The position numbers were made by a program, and so were the translations under genes. Positions 54,964-64,000 of a DNA stretch of 64,000 nucleotides are shown one piece after another. The DNA comes from an uncultured Pelagibacteraceae bacterium (GTDB lineage Bacteria; Pseudomonadota; Alphaproteobacteria; Pelagibacterales; Pelagibacteraceae), in assembly GCA_902589395.1 (NCBI GenBank), contig CACIST010000004.1:1-64000 (forward strand), given 5' to 3'. Position 1 is the first letter of the stretch, and every line of letters starts with the position of its first letter. Under the pieces are notes generated by a model. It was not told the origin of the DNA. It did no database searches and saw only the letters and a list, made by a program, of their open reading frames with translations.

Positions 54964-55679
54964 TCAAGGTTTTTTGGTTAGACCAGCAAATACACTTGAT
55001 AAAATGCGTGTTTCTTTTTTAGAGAGTTCCATTTTATAAAAAATACTTCGTAAATTTTCTATCATAATAGGTTTTTTTGCCTTTTGTTTAAAAAAAATTT
55101 TGGCTTTCTAGGGTAGATAGACAGAAATTTAGCATACTAGATATTTCCTTCTTAGTAGCTGTTTGTATTTTTTTTGACTTTTGAAAATTAGTTTTATTTA
55201 CTGATATTAGATAGGAAACTGTTTGAGCTACAATTACTAAGCTATGTGATAAATTTAGTGATCTAAATTTACTATTACTTGGAATTTGTAATGTATAATC
55301 GGCATAACTTACTTCATCATTTGTTAATCCAGAAGCTTCTGAACCAAACAAAAAACTAACTCTCCTTGTAAAGTTTATTTTTCTTAAGTCATCTAATGAA
55401 ATATGTTTAATATTTTTATTTCTAAACCTTGCTGAAGTTGCAATTAAAATATCGGTTTTGACTAATGATTTTTCTAAGTTTGAATAAACTTTAGTTTTTT
55501 TTTATTATATCTTTAGCTCCAACAGATGTTGCTATAATTTTATCATTTGGGAATATTGGTTTTGGTTCTATTACTGATAAATTGTTAAAACCAAAATTTT
55601 TCATAGCTCTTGCACATAACCCGATATTTTCAGATAGCTGAGGCTTGTGAAGAATGAATGAAATATTATTAAAATTCAT
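54964..55679 (-). pseudogene. trmJ: TrmJ-family tRNA 2'-O-methyltransferase, two frameshifts
   Basis: A SPOUT tRNA/rRNA methyltransferase gene in three reading frames. The first part (55679-55491) reads MNFNNISFILHKPQLSENIG and ends at a 9-base homopolymer (55495-55503). Removing one base continues into the TDILIATSARFR segment and the SAM-knot motif FLFGSEASGLTNDE. The second break is an 8-base run (55090-55097); removing one base there yields KPIMIENLRSIFYKMELSKKE and a stop at 54964. The repaired protein has 237 residues, the normal TrmJ length with the expected C-terminus. The gene is either a recent pseudogene, relies on slippage, or contains sequencing/assembly errors. The start overlaps the cimA stop (TAATG). 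Confidence 0.85.
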
Positions 55680-57277
55680 TAAGCACTTGCTGGTGCATTA
55701 TCTTTAAATAACTTATAATCAAGACTATCTATTAATGCTTTAAATGAAGCATCAATAATATTTGGTGACACACCTATTGTAAACCAATTCTTGCCTTGAG
55801 AGTCTGTACTTTCAATTGAAACTCTAGTTACAGCTTCTGTTCCTGTATTTAATATTCTTACTTTATAATCAACTAATCTTAAATCTTTAAGATAATCAGA
55901 ATATTTAGAAATCTTTTTTATATTGTTTCTAATTGCATTATCTAGAGCATTTACTGGGCCATTACCCTCGCCTTCACACACAATTGTTTCCCCATCGACT
56001 TCTAATTCAGCCTTGGCTGATGAAACGATTTCTCCAGATGAATTTTTTTTCACGGATACATCATAAGCTTTAATGATTAAATACCTCGGAATTTCTCCTA
56101 CTATTCTTCTAGCTAATAATTCAAACGAAGCATCTGCACCATCATAACTATAACCAATAAATTCTCTTCCTTTGACCTCTTCTAAGAGTTGTTTAATTTT
56201 TGGATCATTTTTTTTTATATCGATCCCTATAGTTTCTAATCTAGATAAAATATTTGATTGTCCAGCTTGATCTGAAACAACAATATTTCTTATATTTCCA
56301 ACATCTTTAGGGTCAATGTGTTCATAAGTTTTTGGATCCTTTTGTACTGCAGAAACATGCATTCCACCTTTATGCGAAAATGCTGCAGCGCCAACATAAG
56401 GTAAATGTTTATTTGGTTTTCTATTTAAAATTTCATCTAATAGTCTTGAGCATTGTGTAAGATGTTTAATATTCTCCTCATTTATACTTATTTCATAATT
56501 ATTCGAAAATTCGTGTTTTAAATATAAAGATGGAATTAGAGACATTAAATTAGCATTGCCACATCTTTCTCCTAAACCATTAATAGTTCCCTGCACTTGT
56601 CTAACGCCAGCCTGAATTGCAACTAATGAATTAGCAACTGCATTTTCTGTATCGTTGTGTGCATGAATTCCTAAATTTTTGCCTGGTATATGTTTTGCTA
56701 CATCTGCAACTATTTTAGATATTTCGTGGGGTAGCGTTCCACCATTTGTATCACATAGAACAATCCACCTCGCTCCTTGTTCATATGCAGATTTAATACA
56801 ACTTAAGGCATATTCTTTGTTAGATTTATAACCATCAAAAAAATGTTCAGCATCAAACATAAATTCTTTTCCAGAATTAATAATGTGTTTTGCGCTTTCA
56901 CTAATATTTTTTAAATTTTGTTCTTTTGATATACCTAAGGCAACATCGACATGAAAATCCCAAGATTTTCCAAACAAGCAAATTGAATTTGCCTTAGAAT
57001 TTATTAATGATGAAATCATTGGATCATTTTCAGCACTATGATCAGACTTCTTGGTCATTCCAAAAGCTGTTAATATGGAATTTTTAAAAGAATGTTTTTT
57101 ATTAAAAAATTCTGTATCTGTTGGATTTGCTCCTGGCCAACCTCCTTCAATATAGTCTACTCCTAGATTATCTAATGCTAATGAGATTTTTTCTTTATCG
57201 TCTAAGGAAAAATCAACGCCTTGAGTCTGTGCACCATCACGTAAAGTAGTATCAAAAATGTATATTTTGTCTGACAT
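55679..57277 (-). CDS. cimA: (R)-citramalate synthase
   Basis: A 532-residue enzyme of the isopropylmalate synthase family, citramalate type. The N-terminal TIM barrel has FDTTLRDGAQTQG (7-19), metal-binding HAHND (about 201-205) and NGLGERCGNANL; the C-terminal regulatory domain contains FTIGVSPNIIDASFKAL. VDFSLDDKEKISLALDNLGVDYIEGGWPG, read in parts, fits the CimA subgroup rather than LeuA. It condenses pyruvate and acetyl-CoA to start isoleucine synthesis without threonine deaminase. It overlaps cysS and trmJ by one base each. Confidence 0.9.
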   Translation of the reverse strand: MSDKIYIFDTTLRDGAQTQGVDFSLDDKEKISLALDNLGVDYIEGGWPGANPTDTEFFNKKHSFKNSILTAFGMTKKSDHSAENDPMISSLINSKANSICLFGKSWDFHVDVALGISKEQNLKNISESAKHIINSGKEFMFDAEHFFDGYKSNKEYALSCIKSAYEQGARWIVLCDTNGGTLPHEISKIVADVAKHIPGKNLGIHAHNDTENAVANSLVAIQAGVRQVQGTINGLGERCGNANLMSLIPSLYLKHEFSNNYEISINEENIKHLTQCSRLLDEILNRKPNKHLPYVGAAAFSHKGGMHVSAVQKDPKTYEHIDPKDVGNIRNIVVSDQAGQSNILSRLETIGIDIKKNDPKIKQLLEEVKGREFIGYSYDGADASFELLARRIVGEIPRYLIIKAYDVSVKKNSSGEIVSSAKAELEVDGETIVCEGEGNGPVNALDNAIRNNIKKISKYSDYLKDLRLVDYKVRILNTGTEAVTRVSIESTDSQGKNWFTIGVSPNIIDASFKALIDSLDYKLFKDNAPASA

Positions 57278-58638
57278 TATTTAAATTTCCACGAGGTTTT
57301 ACCATCTTTATCTTCTATTTGAACTCCTTTTTCTAAAAGCTCATTACGAATTTTGTCAGCTAATTCGTAATTTTTGTCGTCTCTAGCCTTATTTCGTTCT
57401 TTAATTTTTATTTCAATTAACTCATTGCTTAAGATGGATTTATTTTTTTTAAAATTATTCCATTCTTCTTTAGTTTCAATTAACAGACCTACAAAATTAC
57501 ATGCTGATACAAATACTTTTTTATCTTCTAAATTCCCTGATTGTGATTTGTCGTATAGCTTATGAAGGTTAGCTATATACTTTGGTGTATTTAAATCATC
57601 ATACAAAGGATAAAGATCATCATCAGAGATTAATTTAGGTTTATCTAATTCAATATAGCTGTTGTACCATTTATCAATTGTTTTCTGACTTTCTTCTAAA
57701 AGTTTATCATTCCAATCTAATGGTTGTCTATAATGAGCACTGATAAGAGCCAACCTTAAAACCTGACCGTTAACATTCTCTTTAAAATCACTTATTTTTA
57801 ATATATTGCCTTGTGATTTAGACATTTTTTCATTTGATTGAGTAATAAATCCATTGTGAACCCAATAATTAGAGAAAGTTTCAGTTCCATTAGCACAACA
57901 TGATTGTGCAATTTCATTTTCGTGATGTGGAAATAATAAATCTCTTCCACCTCCATGAATATCAAATTTATCACCAAGATATTTTTTTGACATTGCTGAA
58001 CATTCTAAATGCCAGCCTGGTCTACCCTTTCCCCAAGGTGATGCCCAACTTGGCTCATCTTCTTTTGAGGGTTTCCACAATACAAAATCTTCAGCATTTT
58101 TCTTATTACTTGATACCTCTACTCTAGATCCTGATATTAAATCATCTATTTTTTTATTAGATAATTTTCCATAATCTTTAAATTTGTTAACTTCAAAATA
58201 GATGTGGTTCTCACTTTCATATGCAAAACCTTTTTTAACTAAAATACTGATCATCTCTATCATCTCTTTAATATTTTCTGTAGCCTTAGGTTGAAAGCTC
58301 GGTTTTTCACAAAATAGATAATCACAATCTTCTTGAAAATTATTATTAATTTTAGTGGTTAAATCTTTAATTGAGATTTTTTTCTCTTTTGCAGATTGAA
58401 TTATTTTATCATCAATATCTGTAATATTTCTTACATATGTAACTTTACCATTACCATATTTGCACTTTAGTACTTTAAAAAGTAAATCAAATACAACTAA
58501 TGGTCTTGCATTACCTATATGTGGATCATCATAAACTGTTGGTCCACAAACATACATTTTGACATTATTTTCATCTATTGATTGGAATTTTTCTTTTTTT
58601 CCACCATAGCTATTTGTTAAAAAAATATCTTTATTCAT
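57277..58638 (-). CDS. cysS: Cysteinyl-tRNA synthetase
   Basis: A 453-residue class I aminoacyl-tRNA synthetase. The HIGH-type motif is PHIGNARP preceded by the zinc-binding CGPTVYD (about 31-37), other zinc ligands are in HLECSAM and HHENEIAQS, and KMSKS is present in NEKMSKSQGN. The C-terminal anticodon-binding helical domain ends DKDGKTSWKFK. It is slightly shorter than E. coli CysS. Confidence 0.97.
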   Translation of the reverse strand: MNKDIFLTNSYGGKKEKFQSIDENNVKMYVCGPTVYDDPHIGNARPLVVFDLLFKVLKCKYGNGKVTYVRNITDIDDKIIQSAKEKKISIKDLTTKINNNFQEDCDYLFCEKPSFQPKATENIKEMIEMISILVKKGFAYESENHIYFEVNKFKDYGKLSNKKIDDLISGSRVEVSSNKKNAEDFVLWKPSKEDEPSWASPWGKGRPGWHLECSAMSKKYLGDKFDIHGGGRDLLFPHHENEIAQSCCANGTETFSNYWVHNGFITQSNEKMSKSQGNILKISDFKENVNGQVLRLALISAHYRQPLDWNDKLLEESQKTIDKWYNSYIELDKPKLISDDDLYPLYDDLNTPKYIANLHKLYDKSQSGNLEDKKVFVSACNFVGLLIETKEEWNNFKKNKSILSNELIEIKIKERNKARDDKNYELADKIRNELLEKGVQIEDKDGKTSWKFK

Positions 58639-58683
58639 TACTCTAGGAATATACTTTAATTATAGATTTGTGAATCTATTTGA

Positions 58684-59421
58684 TTAGTTAGGAATCTTGC
58701 AAACTGGAATAGGATCCATTTTATGCAAATTTGCGTTTCTTATTTGGATATATTTTTCTCTATTTTTTGAATTTTCATTTTCCATTGCCTCTTCAAGTTC
58801 TTTATAACTTAAACCCAATTGGCCTTCATCAGTTCTACCATCGTCCCATAAACCATCAGTTGGAGGAGCATCTATAATCTCTTGTAAAATTTTTAATTCT
58901 TTTCCTAATTGCCAAACTTCTGTTTTATTACAATCAGCTATAGGTGATATATCAACTCCACCATCACCATATTTTGTATAAAAACCTACACCAAAGTCTT
59001 CAACTTTATTTCCTGTACCAACCACTATTCCATTGTTTGCTGCAGCAACTTGATAAAGAGTAGTCATTCTTAATCTCGCTCTAGAATTTGCCATTCCATG
59101 CAAGCTATTAAAATCTTTTAAAGTATTTTCAAAAGTAGAAAAAAGGCTATCTAGCTCTACTGTCATGCCTTCAACATTTTTAAAATTTTGCTTTAACCAC
59201 TGTTGATGTCTTAAACTTAAGTCATGTTGTGCACTTTTTTGTTTTATAGGCATTGATAAAACAATAGTTTTAAGTCCTGTCATTGCACTCAACGTGCTTG
59301 AAACAGACGAATCTATTCCACCTGATATTCCAATTACCAGAGACTTGGCTTTTTTTGGCATTGAATTAACATAATTCAATATCCAATCTTTAATAAATGT
59401 AACTTTTTGGTTAGGGTCCAT
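58684..59421 (-). CDS. nadE: NH3-dependent NAD+ synthetase
   Basis: A 245-residue NAD synthetase without a glutaminase domain, so it uses free ammonia. The PP-loop is VIGISGGIDSSVSS (about 28-41), and GTGNKVEDFGVGFYTKYGDGGVDI, in two parts, binds deamido-NAD. The ending LHKMDPIPVCKIP matches short NadE proteins. It lies 45 bases upstream of cysS. Confidence 0.94.
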   Translation of the reverse strand: MDPNQKVTFIKDWILNYVNSMPKKAKSLVIGISGGIDSSVSSTLSAMTGLKTIVLSMPIKQKSAQHDLSLRHQQWLKQNFKNVEGMTVELDSLFSTFENTLKDFNSLHGMANSRARLRMTTLYQVAAANNGIVVGTGNKVEDFGVGFYTKYGDGGVDISPIADCNKTEVWQLGKELKILQEIIDAPPTDGLWDDGRTDEGQLGLSYKELEEAMENENSKNREKYIQIRNANLHKMDPIPVCKIPN

Positions 59422-59458
59422 ACTCGAAATATAATAAATAATTTAAAAAATTAAATGA

Positions 59459-60838
59459 TTAAGATGCCGCTCTGATGCCATTTTTAGCATACAAGCTATT
59501 CTTTTTAATCTCGTCTGATATTAAAAAAGCTAATTCCAGGGCTTGATTTGCATTAAGTCTTGGATCACATTGTGTATGATATCTGCTTGATAAATCTGTG
59601 TCTGATATTTTTTGCGCTCCACCAGTACATTCTGTCACATTTTGTCCAGTCATTTCAATATGAAGACCTCCGGCATATGAACCTTCACTTTGATGAACAC
59701 CAAATACATTTTTAACTTCATTTAAAACATTATTAAAAGGTCTTGTTTTAAATCCAGTGGTTGACTTAATTGTATTTCCATGCATTGGATCGCATGACCA
59801 AATAACATTTAGCCCCTCTTTTTTAATGCCTCTAATAAGTTTTGGTAAATATTTTTCTACTTGATCATGACCAAATCTAGAAATAAGTGTAATTTTACCT
59901 TTTTCATTTTTAGGATTAATCAGCTCACAAATTTTTGCTATCTCTTCAGGTTTTGAAGTTGGACCACATTTAATTCCAATTGGATTTTCTATTCCCCTAC
60001 AAAATTCCACATGACCACCATCAATTTGTCTTGTTCTGTCACCTATCCAAACAAAATGTGCGGAAGTATCATGATACTCGCCAGTTGTAGAGTCTACCCT
60101 AGTCATAGTTTCTTCAAATGGCAAATGTAGGGCTTCATGGGATGTCCAAAAATTTACTGTATACAATCTTCTATTAAAGTCAGATGTAATACCGCAGGCC
60201 TCCATAAAAGCTAAAGCATCTGCAATTTTATCTTCTAATTCTTTGAACTTTTTGGCTTGTGCCGCAGATTTGATATATCCTAAGTTCCATAAATGAACCT
60301 TTTTCAAATCGGCAAATCCTCCATTTGAAAAAGCTCTTATTAAATTTATTGTAGAGGCAGATTGAGAGTACGCTCTAAATAATCTCTTTGGATCTGGAAC
60401 TCTTGCTGCTTCCGTAAATTCCATACCATTAATATTATCTCCTAAATAACTTGGAAGTTCTACATCACCTTGTTTTTCTGTAGGAGCACTTCTAGGTTTT
60501 GAAAACTGACCAGCAATTCTTCCAAGCTTAACAACAGGCAGAGATGCTGAATATGTTAGCACAAGGGACATCTGTAACATTAGTTTAAAATAGTCTCTTA
60601 TATTATCTGGATGAAATTCTGCAAAACTTTCTGCGCAATCACCACCCTGTAATAAGAATGCTTTTCCATCGACAACATTTGCTAATTGATCCTTAAGATG
60701 TCTAGTTTCACCTGCAAAAACTAGTGGTGGGAAATTTTTTAATTTATTTAAAACTAAGTTTAACTCATCCTCATCCTTATATTCAGGGATGTGCTTAACT
60801 GGATAATTTCTCCAACTGTTTACTTTCCATTTTTTCAT
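59459..60838 (-). CDS. DAHP synthase, class II (plant/microbial type)
   Basis: A 459-residue 3-deoxy-7-phosphoheptulonate synthase, the first step of the shikimate pathway. The class II signatures are FLLQGGDCAESFAEF near residue 79, KLGRIAGQFSKPRS, the KCGPTSKPEEI substrate loop and the metal-binding CDPMHGNTI. It starts MKKWKVNSWRNYPVKHIPEY. Class II enzymes are common in alphaproteobacteria. It follows the YdcF-like/glmS pair's upstream neighbours on the same strand without overlap. Confidence 0.95.
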   Translation of the reverse strand: MKKWKVNSWRNYPVKHIPEYKDEDELNLVLNKLKNFPPLVFAGETRHLKDQLANVVDGKAFLLQGGDCAESFAEFHPDNIRDYFKLMLQMSLVLTYSASLPVVKLGRIAGQFSKPRSAPTEKQGDVELPSYLGDNINGMEFTEAARVPDPKRLFRAYSQSASTINLIRAFSNGGFADLKKVHLWNLGYIKSAAQAKKFKELEDKIADALAFMEACGITSDFNRRLYTVNFWTSHEALHLPFEETMTRVDSTTGEYHDTSAHFVWIGDRTRQIDGGHVEFCRGIENPIGIKCGPTSKPEEIAKICELINPKNEKGKITLISRFGHDQVEKYLPKLIRGIKKEGLNVIWSCDPMHGNTIKSTTGFKTRPFNNVLNEVKNVFGVHQSEGSYAGGLHIEMTGQNVTECTGGAQKISDTDLSSRYHTQCDPRLNANQALELAFLISDEIKKNSLYAKNGIRAAS

Positions 60839-60918
60839 AATGCAATCTCTAGGTGTATATACATCTGATTTTAATAAAAAAAAGTAAATTTTTTATTAAA
60901 TTAAATTTATTTAAAAAA

Positions 60919-61641
60919 TTAAGTATAACTTGTTATTTTGAAAGCAAGTATTCCAAGTATTTCTCTAAAAAAAGTATTAAATTTTGAAAGATTATTAGCA
61001 ACATCAAAAACCTGATAACTATTTAATAAAGGTGTTTTTGATCTTGAAATAGGATTAACAGGGTAAGGTATAACTTTTATTCCTTGATTTTTAGCAATCA
61101 TCATGGATCTCTTCATGTGATAAGCAGAGGTAATTAGGATAGTCTCAGAGTATTTTAAATCTAATTCTTTTATTTCTTTAAAATTTTCTATTGTGTTTCT
61201 TGACTTCCCTATAAAATTTATACGATCCATATCAAAATTAAGTTTATTATAAAATTTTTCAGCTATAGTGGGGTCATCGTTTTCATTAGTTTTAACTAAG
61301 TAAGCATTTCCACCAACATAAAAAACTTTTGCTTCCGGGTATTGATAAGCTAAACTAACTGAAGCTATTATCCTTTCGTCTGCTCCAGATAAAACTAAAA
61401 TATTTTTTATATTTTTGTATTCTTTTTTAATTATGTAGTCTTTTTCAAGATACTTTAAACCTAGAGATCCTGTTGGAAAAAAAGCAACAATTATTATTAG
61501 AAAAATATTTAAACTTAATATTTTTAATATAATTTTTCTTTTACTAATTAGGTAAAAAGTAAATAAAACTATAAAAAATATAAATAAAAAATTTGTTGGG
61601 TTTAAAAGGGGGCCTAAAAATTTTGATAAGTAGTAGTACAA
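60919..61641 (-). CDS. YdcF/ElyC-like DUF218 membrane protein
   Basis: A 240-residue protein with two N-terminal transmembrane helices (about 12-30 and 35-58) and a DUF218 domain. The domain includes NILVLSGADERI, the acidic/Asn cleft, SRNTIENFKEI and ILITSAYHMKRSM, typical of YdcF/SanA/ElyC proteins linked to envelope or cell-wall carbon metabolism. It begins one base after the glmS stop, so both are probably co-transcribed. Confidence 0.82.
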   Translation of the reverse strand: MYYYLSKFLGPLLNPTNFLFIFFIVLFTFYLISKRKIILKILSLNIFLIIIVAFFPTGSLGLKYLEKDYIIKKEYKNIKNILVLSGADERIIASVSLAYQYPEAKVFYVGGNAYLVKTNENDDPTIAEKFYNKLNFDMDRINFIGKSRNTIENFKEIKELDLKYSETILITSAYHMKRSMMIAKNQGIKVIPYPVNPISRSKTPLLNSYQVFDVANNLSKFNTFFREILGILAFKITSYT

Positions 61642-61642
61642 G

Positions 61643-63463
61643 TTATTCTACAGTCACAGACTTAGCCAAGTTTCTTGGTTTATCAATATCATAACCCTTT
61701 TCCAGTGCCGAATAGAAAGCCAATTTTTGCAAAGGAATAGTTGTTAAAAAAGGAATAAGTTCATCATTTAATTTATCAACTTCTATTTGCTCCCAAATAT
61801 TTTCAGAAATTATTTCATCTTTATTTGTATTTGTAATAAGTAGAACTTTTGCGCCTCTAGCAATTACTTCCTGCATATTAGACATAGTTTTTAAATAGTG
61901 CTCGTCTCTTGGAGCTATAACGACTACTGGCATACCTTCTTCTATCAAAGCTAATGGTCCATGTTTCATTTCACCTGCTGGATAACCTTCTGCATGAACA
62001 TAAGCTAATTCTTTCAGCTTTAATGCTCCCTCCAAAGCAATAGGGAAAGAGTAACCCCTTCCCAAAAACATACATCCTTTAGCTTCAGCAAAAACTTTAC
62101 CTATCTTTAAAAGTTTATGATCTAATTTAAGTGTTTTTTTTGCAGAATTGGATAATGTTAATAAATTTTTAATTTTTGATACATATGTTTTCTTTGTAAT
62201 CACTTTCTGATCAAAAGAAATTTTTAAGGACAGCATATAAAGCACTAACATTTGCCCAAGGAAAGCTTTTGTGGATGCTACTCCTATTTCTTGTCCACAA
62301 TATATAGGTAAAACCAAATCAGAGTCTCTTGCAATTGAGCTTTCTACAACATTTACAATTGCACAAGTTTTCATTTTATTTTTCTTACAAAGTTCTAAAG
62401 CTGCATATGTGTCAGCAGTTTCTCCTGATTGGGACACAAATACATATAAACAATCTTTTTTAAATCTAATTTTTCGATACCTAAACTCAGAAGCTATATC
62501 TATACTTACATCTAAATTTGTATTTTGCTCTAACCAATATTTTGCAACCAAACATGAATGATAGGCTGTTCCACAACCAATTAACACAATAGATTTTAAG
62601 GAACTTATTTTCCACGGAAAATTGAAAATATTAATTTGGTTGTTAAATTTATCTATATACTCATTTATACAATCATTTATAGTTGAAGGTTGTTCATCTA
62701 TCTCTTTTTCCATGAAATACTTATAGTCGCCTTTGTCATAATTAAGTTCTTCTTTAGTTAGATTCATTACTTTTTTGTTTATTTTAATTCCATTACCCTC
62801 AAAGAATTCAATTTGATCTCTTTTGATAATACAGAATTCACCATCTTCTAAATAAGAAATTTTATTAGTCATTGATTTAAGAGCATACGAGTCTGAACCA
62901 AGATAATTTTCATTTGGACCGTATCCAACAGCTAATGGAGAGCCTCTTCTTGCTCCAATCATTAAATCATTTTTATTTTTAAAAATTATCCCCAATGCAA
63001 AACTTCCATGAAGTTTTTTCAGAACTTTGATAATCGTATCTTTTAGTGAATTTTTTTTTAAATAGTCCGTAACAAGATGGGCTATTACCTCGGTATCAGT
63101 TTGTGATTTGAATACATATCCTTTTTTTTCTAAAAGTTTTTTCAATATTGTTGAATTTTCTATAATGCCATTATGCACAACTGAAACTTGATCTGATGAA
63201 TGAGGGTGTGCATTAATTTTGCTAGGTTTACCATGTGTTGCCCATCTAACATGACCGATACCAATATCTCCTTTTAGATTAAATTTTGATATATCTTTTT
63301 CCAAAACATCAACTCGTCCCTCACACTTCACTTCATTTATATTTCCATCAACCAAAGTAGCTATTCCTGCAGAATCGTATCCTCTGTACTCTAGTTTTTT
63401 GAGTGAATTAACTATTCTACTAGAAACTTCTTTAGAACTTATTATTCCAATTATTCCACACAT
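61643..63463 (-). CDS. glmS: Glutamine-fructose-6-phosphate aminotransferase
   Basis: A 606-residue GlmS, which makes glucosamine-6-phosphate for peptidoglycan and LPS. The N-terminal amidotransferase begins MCGIIGI with the nucleophile Cys2, followed by LEYRGYDSAGIA and GHVRWATHGKPS. Two SIS domains follow with GCGTAYHSCLVAKYW and SQSGETADTYAAL; the end is the conserved DKPRNLAKSVTVE. It directly follows glmU, whose stop is adjacent, giving the two-gene UDP-GlcNAc pathway. No glmS ribozyme-like leader is evident. Confidence 0.97.
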   Translation of the reverse strand: MCGIIGIISSKEVSSRIVNSLKKLEYRGYDSAGIATLVDGNINEVKCEGRVDVLEKDISKFNLKGDIGIGHVRWATHGKPSKINAHPHSSDQVSVVHNGIIENSTILKKLLEKKGYVFKSQTDTEVIAHLVTDYLKKNSLKDTIIKVLKKLHGSFALGIIFKNKNDLMIGARRGSPLAVGYGPNENYLGSDSYALKSMTNKISYLEDGEFCIIKRDQIEFFEGNGIKINKKVMNLTKEELNYDKGDYKYFMEKEIDEQPSTINDCINEYIDKFNNQINIFNFPWKISSLKSIVLIGCGTAYHSCLVAKYWLEQNTNLDVSIDIASEFRYRKIRFKKDCLYVFVSQSGETADTYAALELCKKNKMKTCAIVNVVESSIARDSDLVLPIYCGQEIGVASTKAFLGQMLVLYMLSLKISFDQKVITKKTYVSKIKNLLTLSNSAKKTLKLDHKLLKIGKVFAEAKGCMFLGRGYSFPIALEGALKLKELAYVHAEGYPAGEMKHGPLALIEEGMPVVVIAPRDEHYLKTMSNMQEVIARGAKVLLITNTNKDEIISENIWEQIEVDKLNDELIPFLTTIPLQKLAFYSALEKGYDIDKPRNLAKSVTVE

Positions 63464-64000
63464 TTATTTTTTTCTTTTATAGTTTGAAACTTCAATTTGC
63501 TCAGCTCTTGTTAGTGCTAATGAATTTTTAGTAACATTTTTAGTAATTACTGATCCTGCACCAATTACGCTTTTTTTTTCAAGCTTAATTGGGGCAATAA
63601 GTGATGAATTTGAACCCACGAAAACCTCATCTTCAATTATAGATTTATTTTTTTTTATCCCATCATAATTGCATGTAATTGTTCCTGCGCCAATATTTAC
63701 TTTTTTACCTAATTTTGAATCTCCTATGTAAGATAGATGATTTAATTTTGAGTCTTTGCCAATAATGCTCTTTTTTACTTCTACAAAATTTCCAACCTTA
63801 GATCCTGATTTAAGTACTGTGCCAGGTCTTAATCTTGCATATGGTCCAACATTTATATTATTTTCAATTTTTACACCTTCTAAATGAGAGAAAGATAAAA
63901 TCCTAACATTATTTCCTATGGATACATTCTCAGCGATGACAACGTATGGTTCTATAGTTACATTTTTTCCAATTTTTGTATTTTTAGAAAAAAAAACTGT
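63464..64000 (-). CDS. glmU: GlmU (partial: C-terminal acetyltransferase domain)
   Basis: The last 178 codons of the bifunctional GlcNAc-1-phosphate uridyltransferase/GlcN-1-phosphate acetyltransferase. The visible part is the left-handed beta helix with hexapeptide repeats: IGKNVTIEPYVVI, then VGPYARLRPGT, VGNFVEVKKS, GDSKLGKKVNIGAGTITCNYDG (in parts) and VFVGSNSSLIAPI, with the catalytic His in LNHLSYIGD. The N-terminal nucleotidyltransferase lies beyond base 64000. The stop at 63464 abuts the glmS start. Confidence 0.95.
   Translation of the reverse strand, partial: TVFFSKNTKIGKNVTIEPYVVIAENVSIGNNVRILSFSHLEGVKIENNINVGPYARLRPGTVLKSGSKVGNFVEVKKSIIGKDSKLNHLSYIGDSKLGKKVNIGAGTITCNYDGIKKNKSIIEDEVFVGSNSSLIAPIKLEKKSVIGAGSVITKNVTKNSLALTRAEQIEVSNYKRKK

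Noticed and set aside
55088-55351. A separate small protein in the trmJ locus
   Set aside because: It is the middle part of TrmJ, including the GSEASGLTND SAM-knot motif, and is joined to the flanking parts by single-base changes in homopolymers.

Overview
The window looks like a piece of a streamlined, very AT-rich marine alphaproteobacterial chromosome, most likely SAR11 (Pelagibacterales). This is inferred from the base composition, one- to four-base start/stop overlaps, near absence of intergenic DNA, and gene content (DmdA-like GcvT paralogue, glucosylglycerate synthesis, citramalate synthase, PurS/PurQ/PurL purine genes). No 16S rRNA gene is present, so the assignment rests on gene content alone.

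Layout. Positions 1-16515 are one long minus-strand information-processing block, in transcription order tRNA-Tyr, tRNA-Gly, tuf, tRNA-Trp, secE, nusG, rplK, rplA, rplJ, rplL, rpoB, rpoC, then rpsL, rpsG, fusA, rpsJ and rplC (cut by the window edge). It joins the secE/nusG/L11/L10/rpoBC and str/S10 operons with a single tuf moved to the front. Divergent from it is rlmB, followed by tRNA-Thr. Positions 17426-46294 form an accessory region: osmolyte synthesis, glycosyltransferases, oxygenases, a DmdA-like gene, nadK, tRNA-Leu, an ECF sigma/anti-sigma pair divergent from a secreted CHAT protease, a NurA-HerA operon with several tiny companion genes, and AzlCD. Positions 46294-64000 return to core metabolism: cinA-like/sfsA, then map-purB-purC-purS-purQ-purL-bolA-grxD on the plus strand; rpsD, a frameshifted trmJ, cimA, cysS, nadE, DAHP synthase, a YdcF-like gene, glmS and partial glmU on the minus strand.

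Most interesting result. Two compact insertions lie beside tRNA genes, each carrying exactly one protein gene and no recombinase. The first (period 1551 bp) is bounded by tRNA-Thr and a perfect 52-bp copy of its 3' two-thirds; its cargo fuses a ketol-acid-reductoisomerase-like NADP-binding domain to a trypsin/HtrA-like serine protease. The second (period 2304 bp) is bounded by tRNA-Leu and a 111-bp copy of its 5' half plus upstream region; its cargo is a secreted MORN-containing protein of unknown function. Just inside both ends of both units there is a pair of 7-8 bp direct repeats with an 11-bp period (GYTACCA pairs in the first, GTACAGGT pairs in the second), all in direct orientation at the two ends. 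This is the layout expected of recombinase arm-binding sites, so these look like minimal, non-autonomous, single-cargo integrative elements moved by a recombinase acting in trans. That mechanism is an inference; the repeats and cargo are read directly.

Other leads are the NurA-HerA operon with a CxxC zinc-ribbon protein and three more small ORFs (DNA-end processing or defence), the ECF/anti-sigma/CHAT cassette, and a trmJ gene broken by two separate one-base homopolymer expansions.
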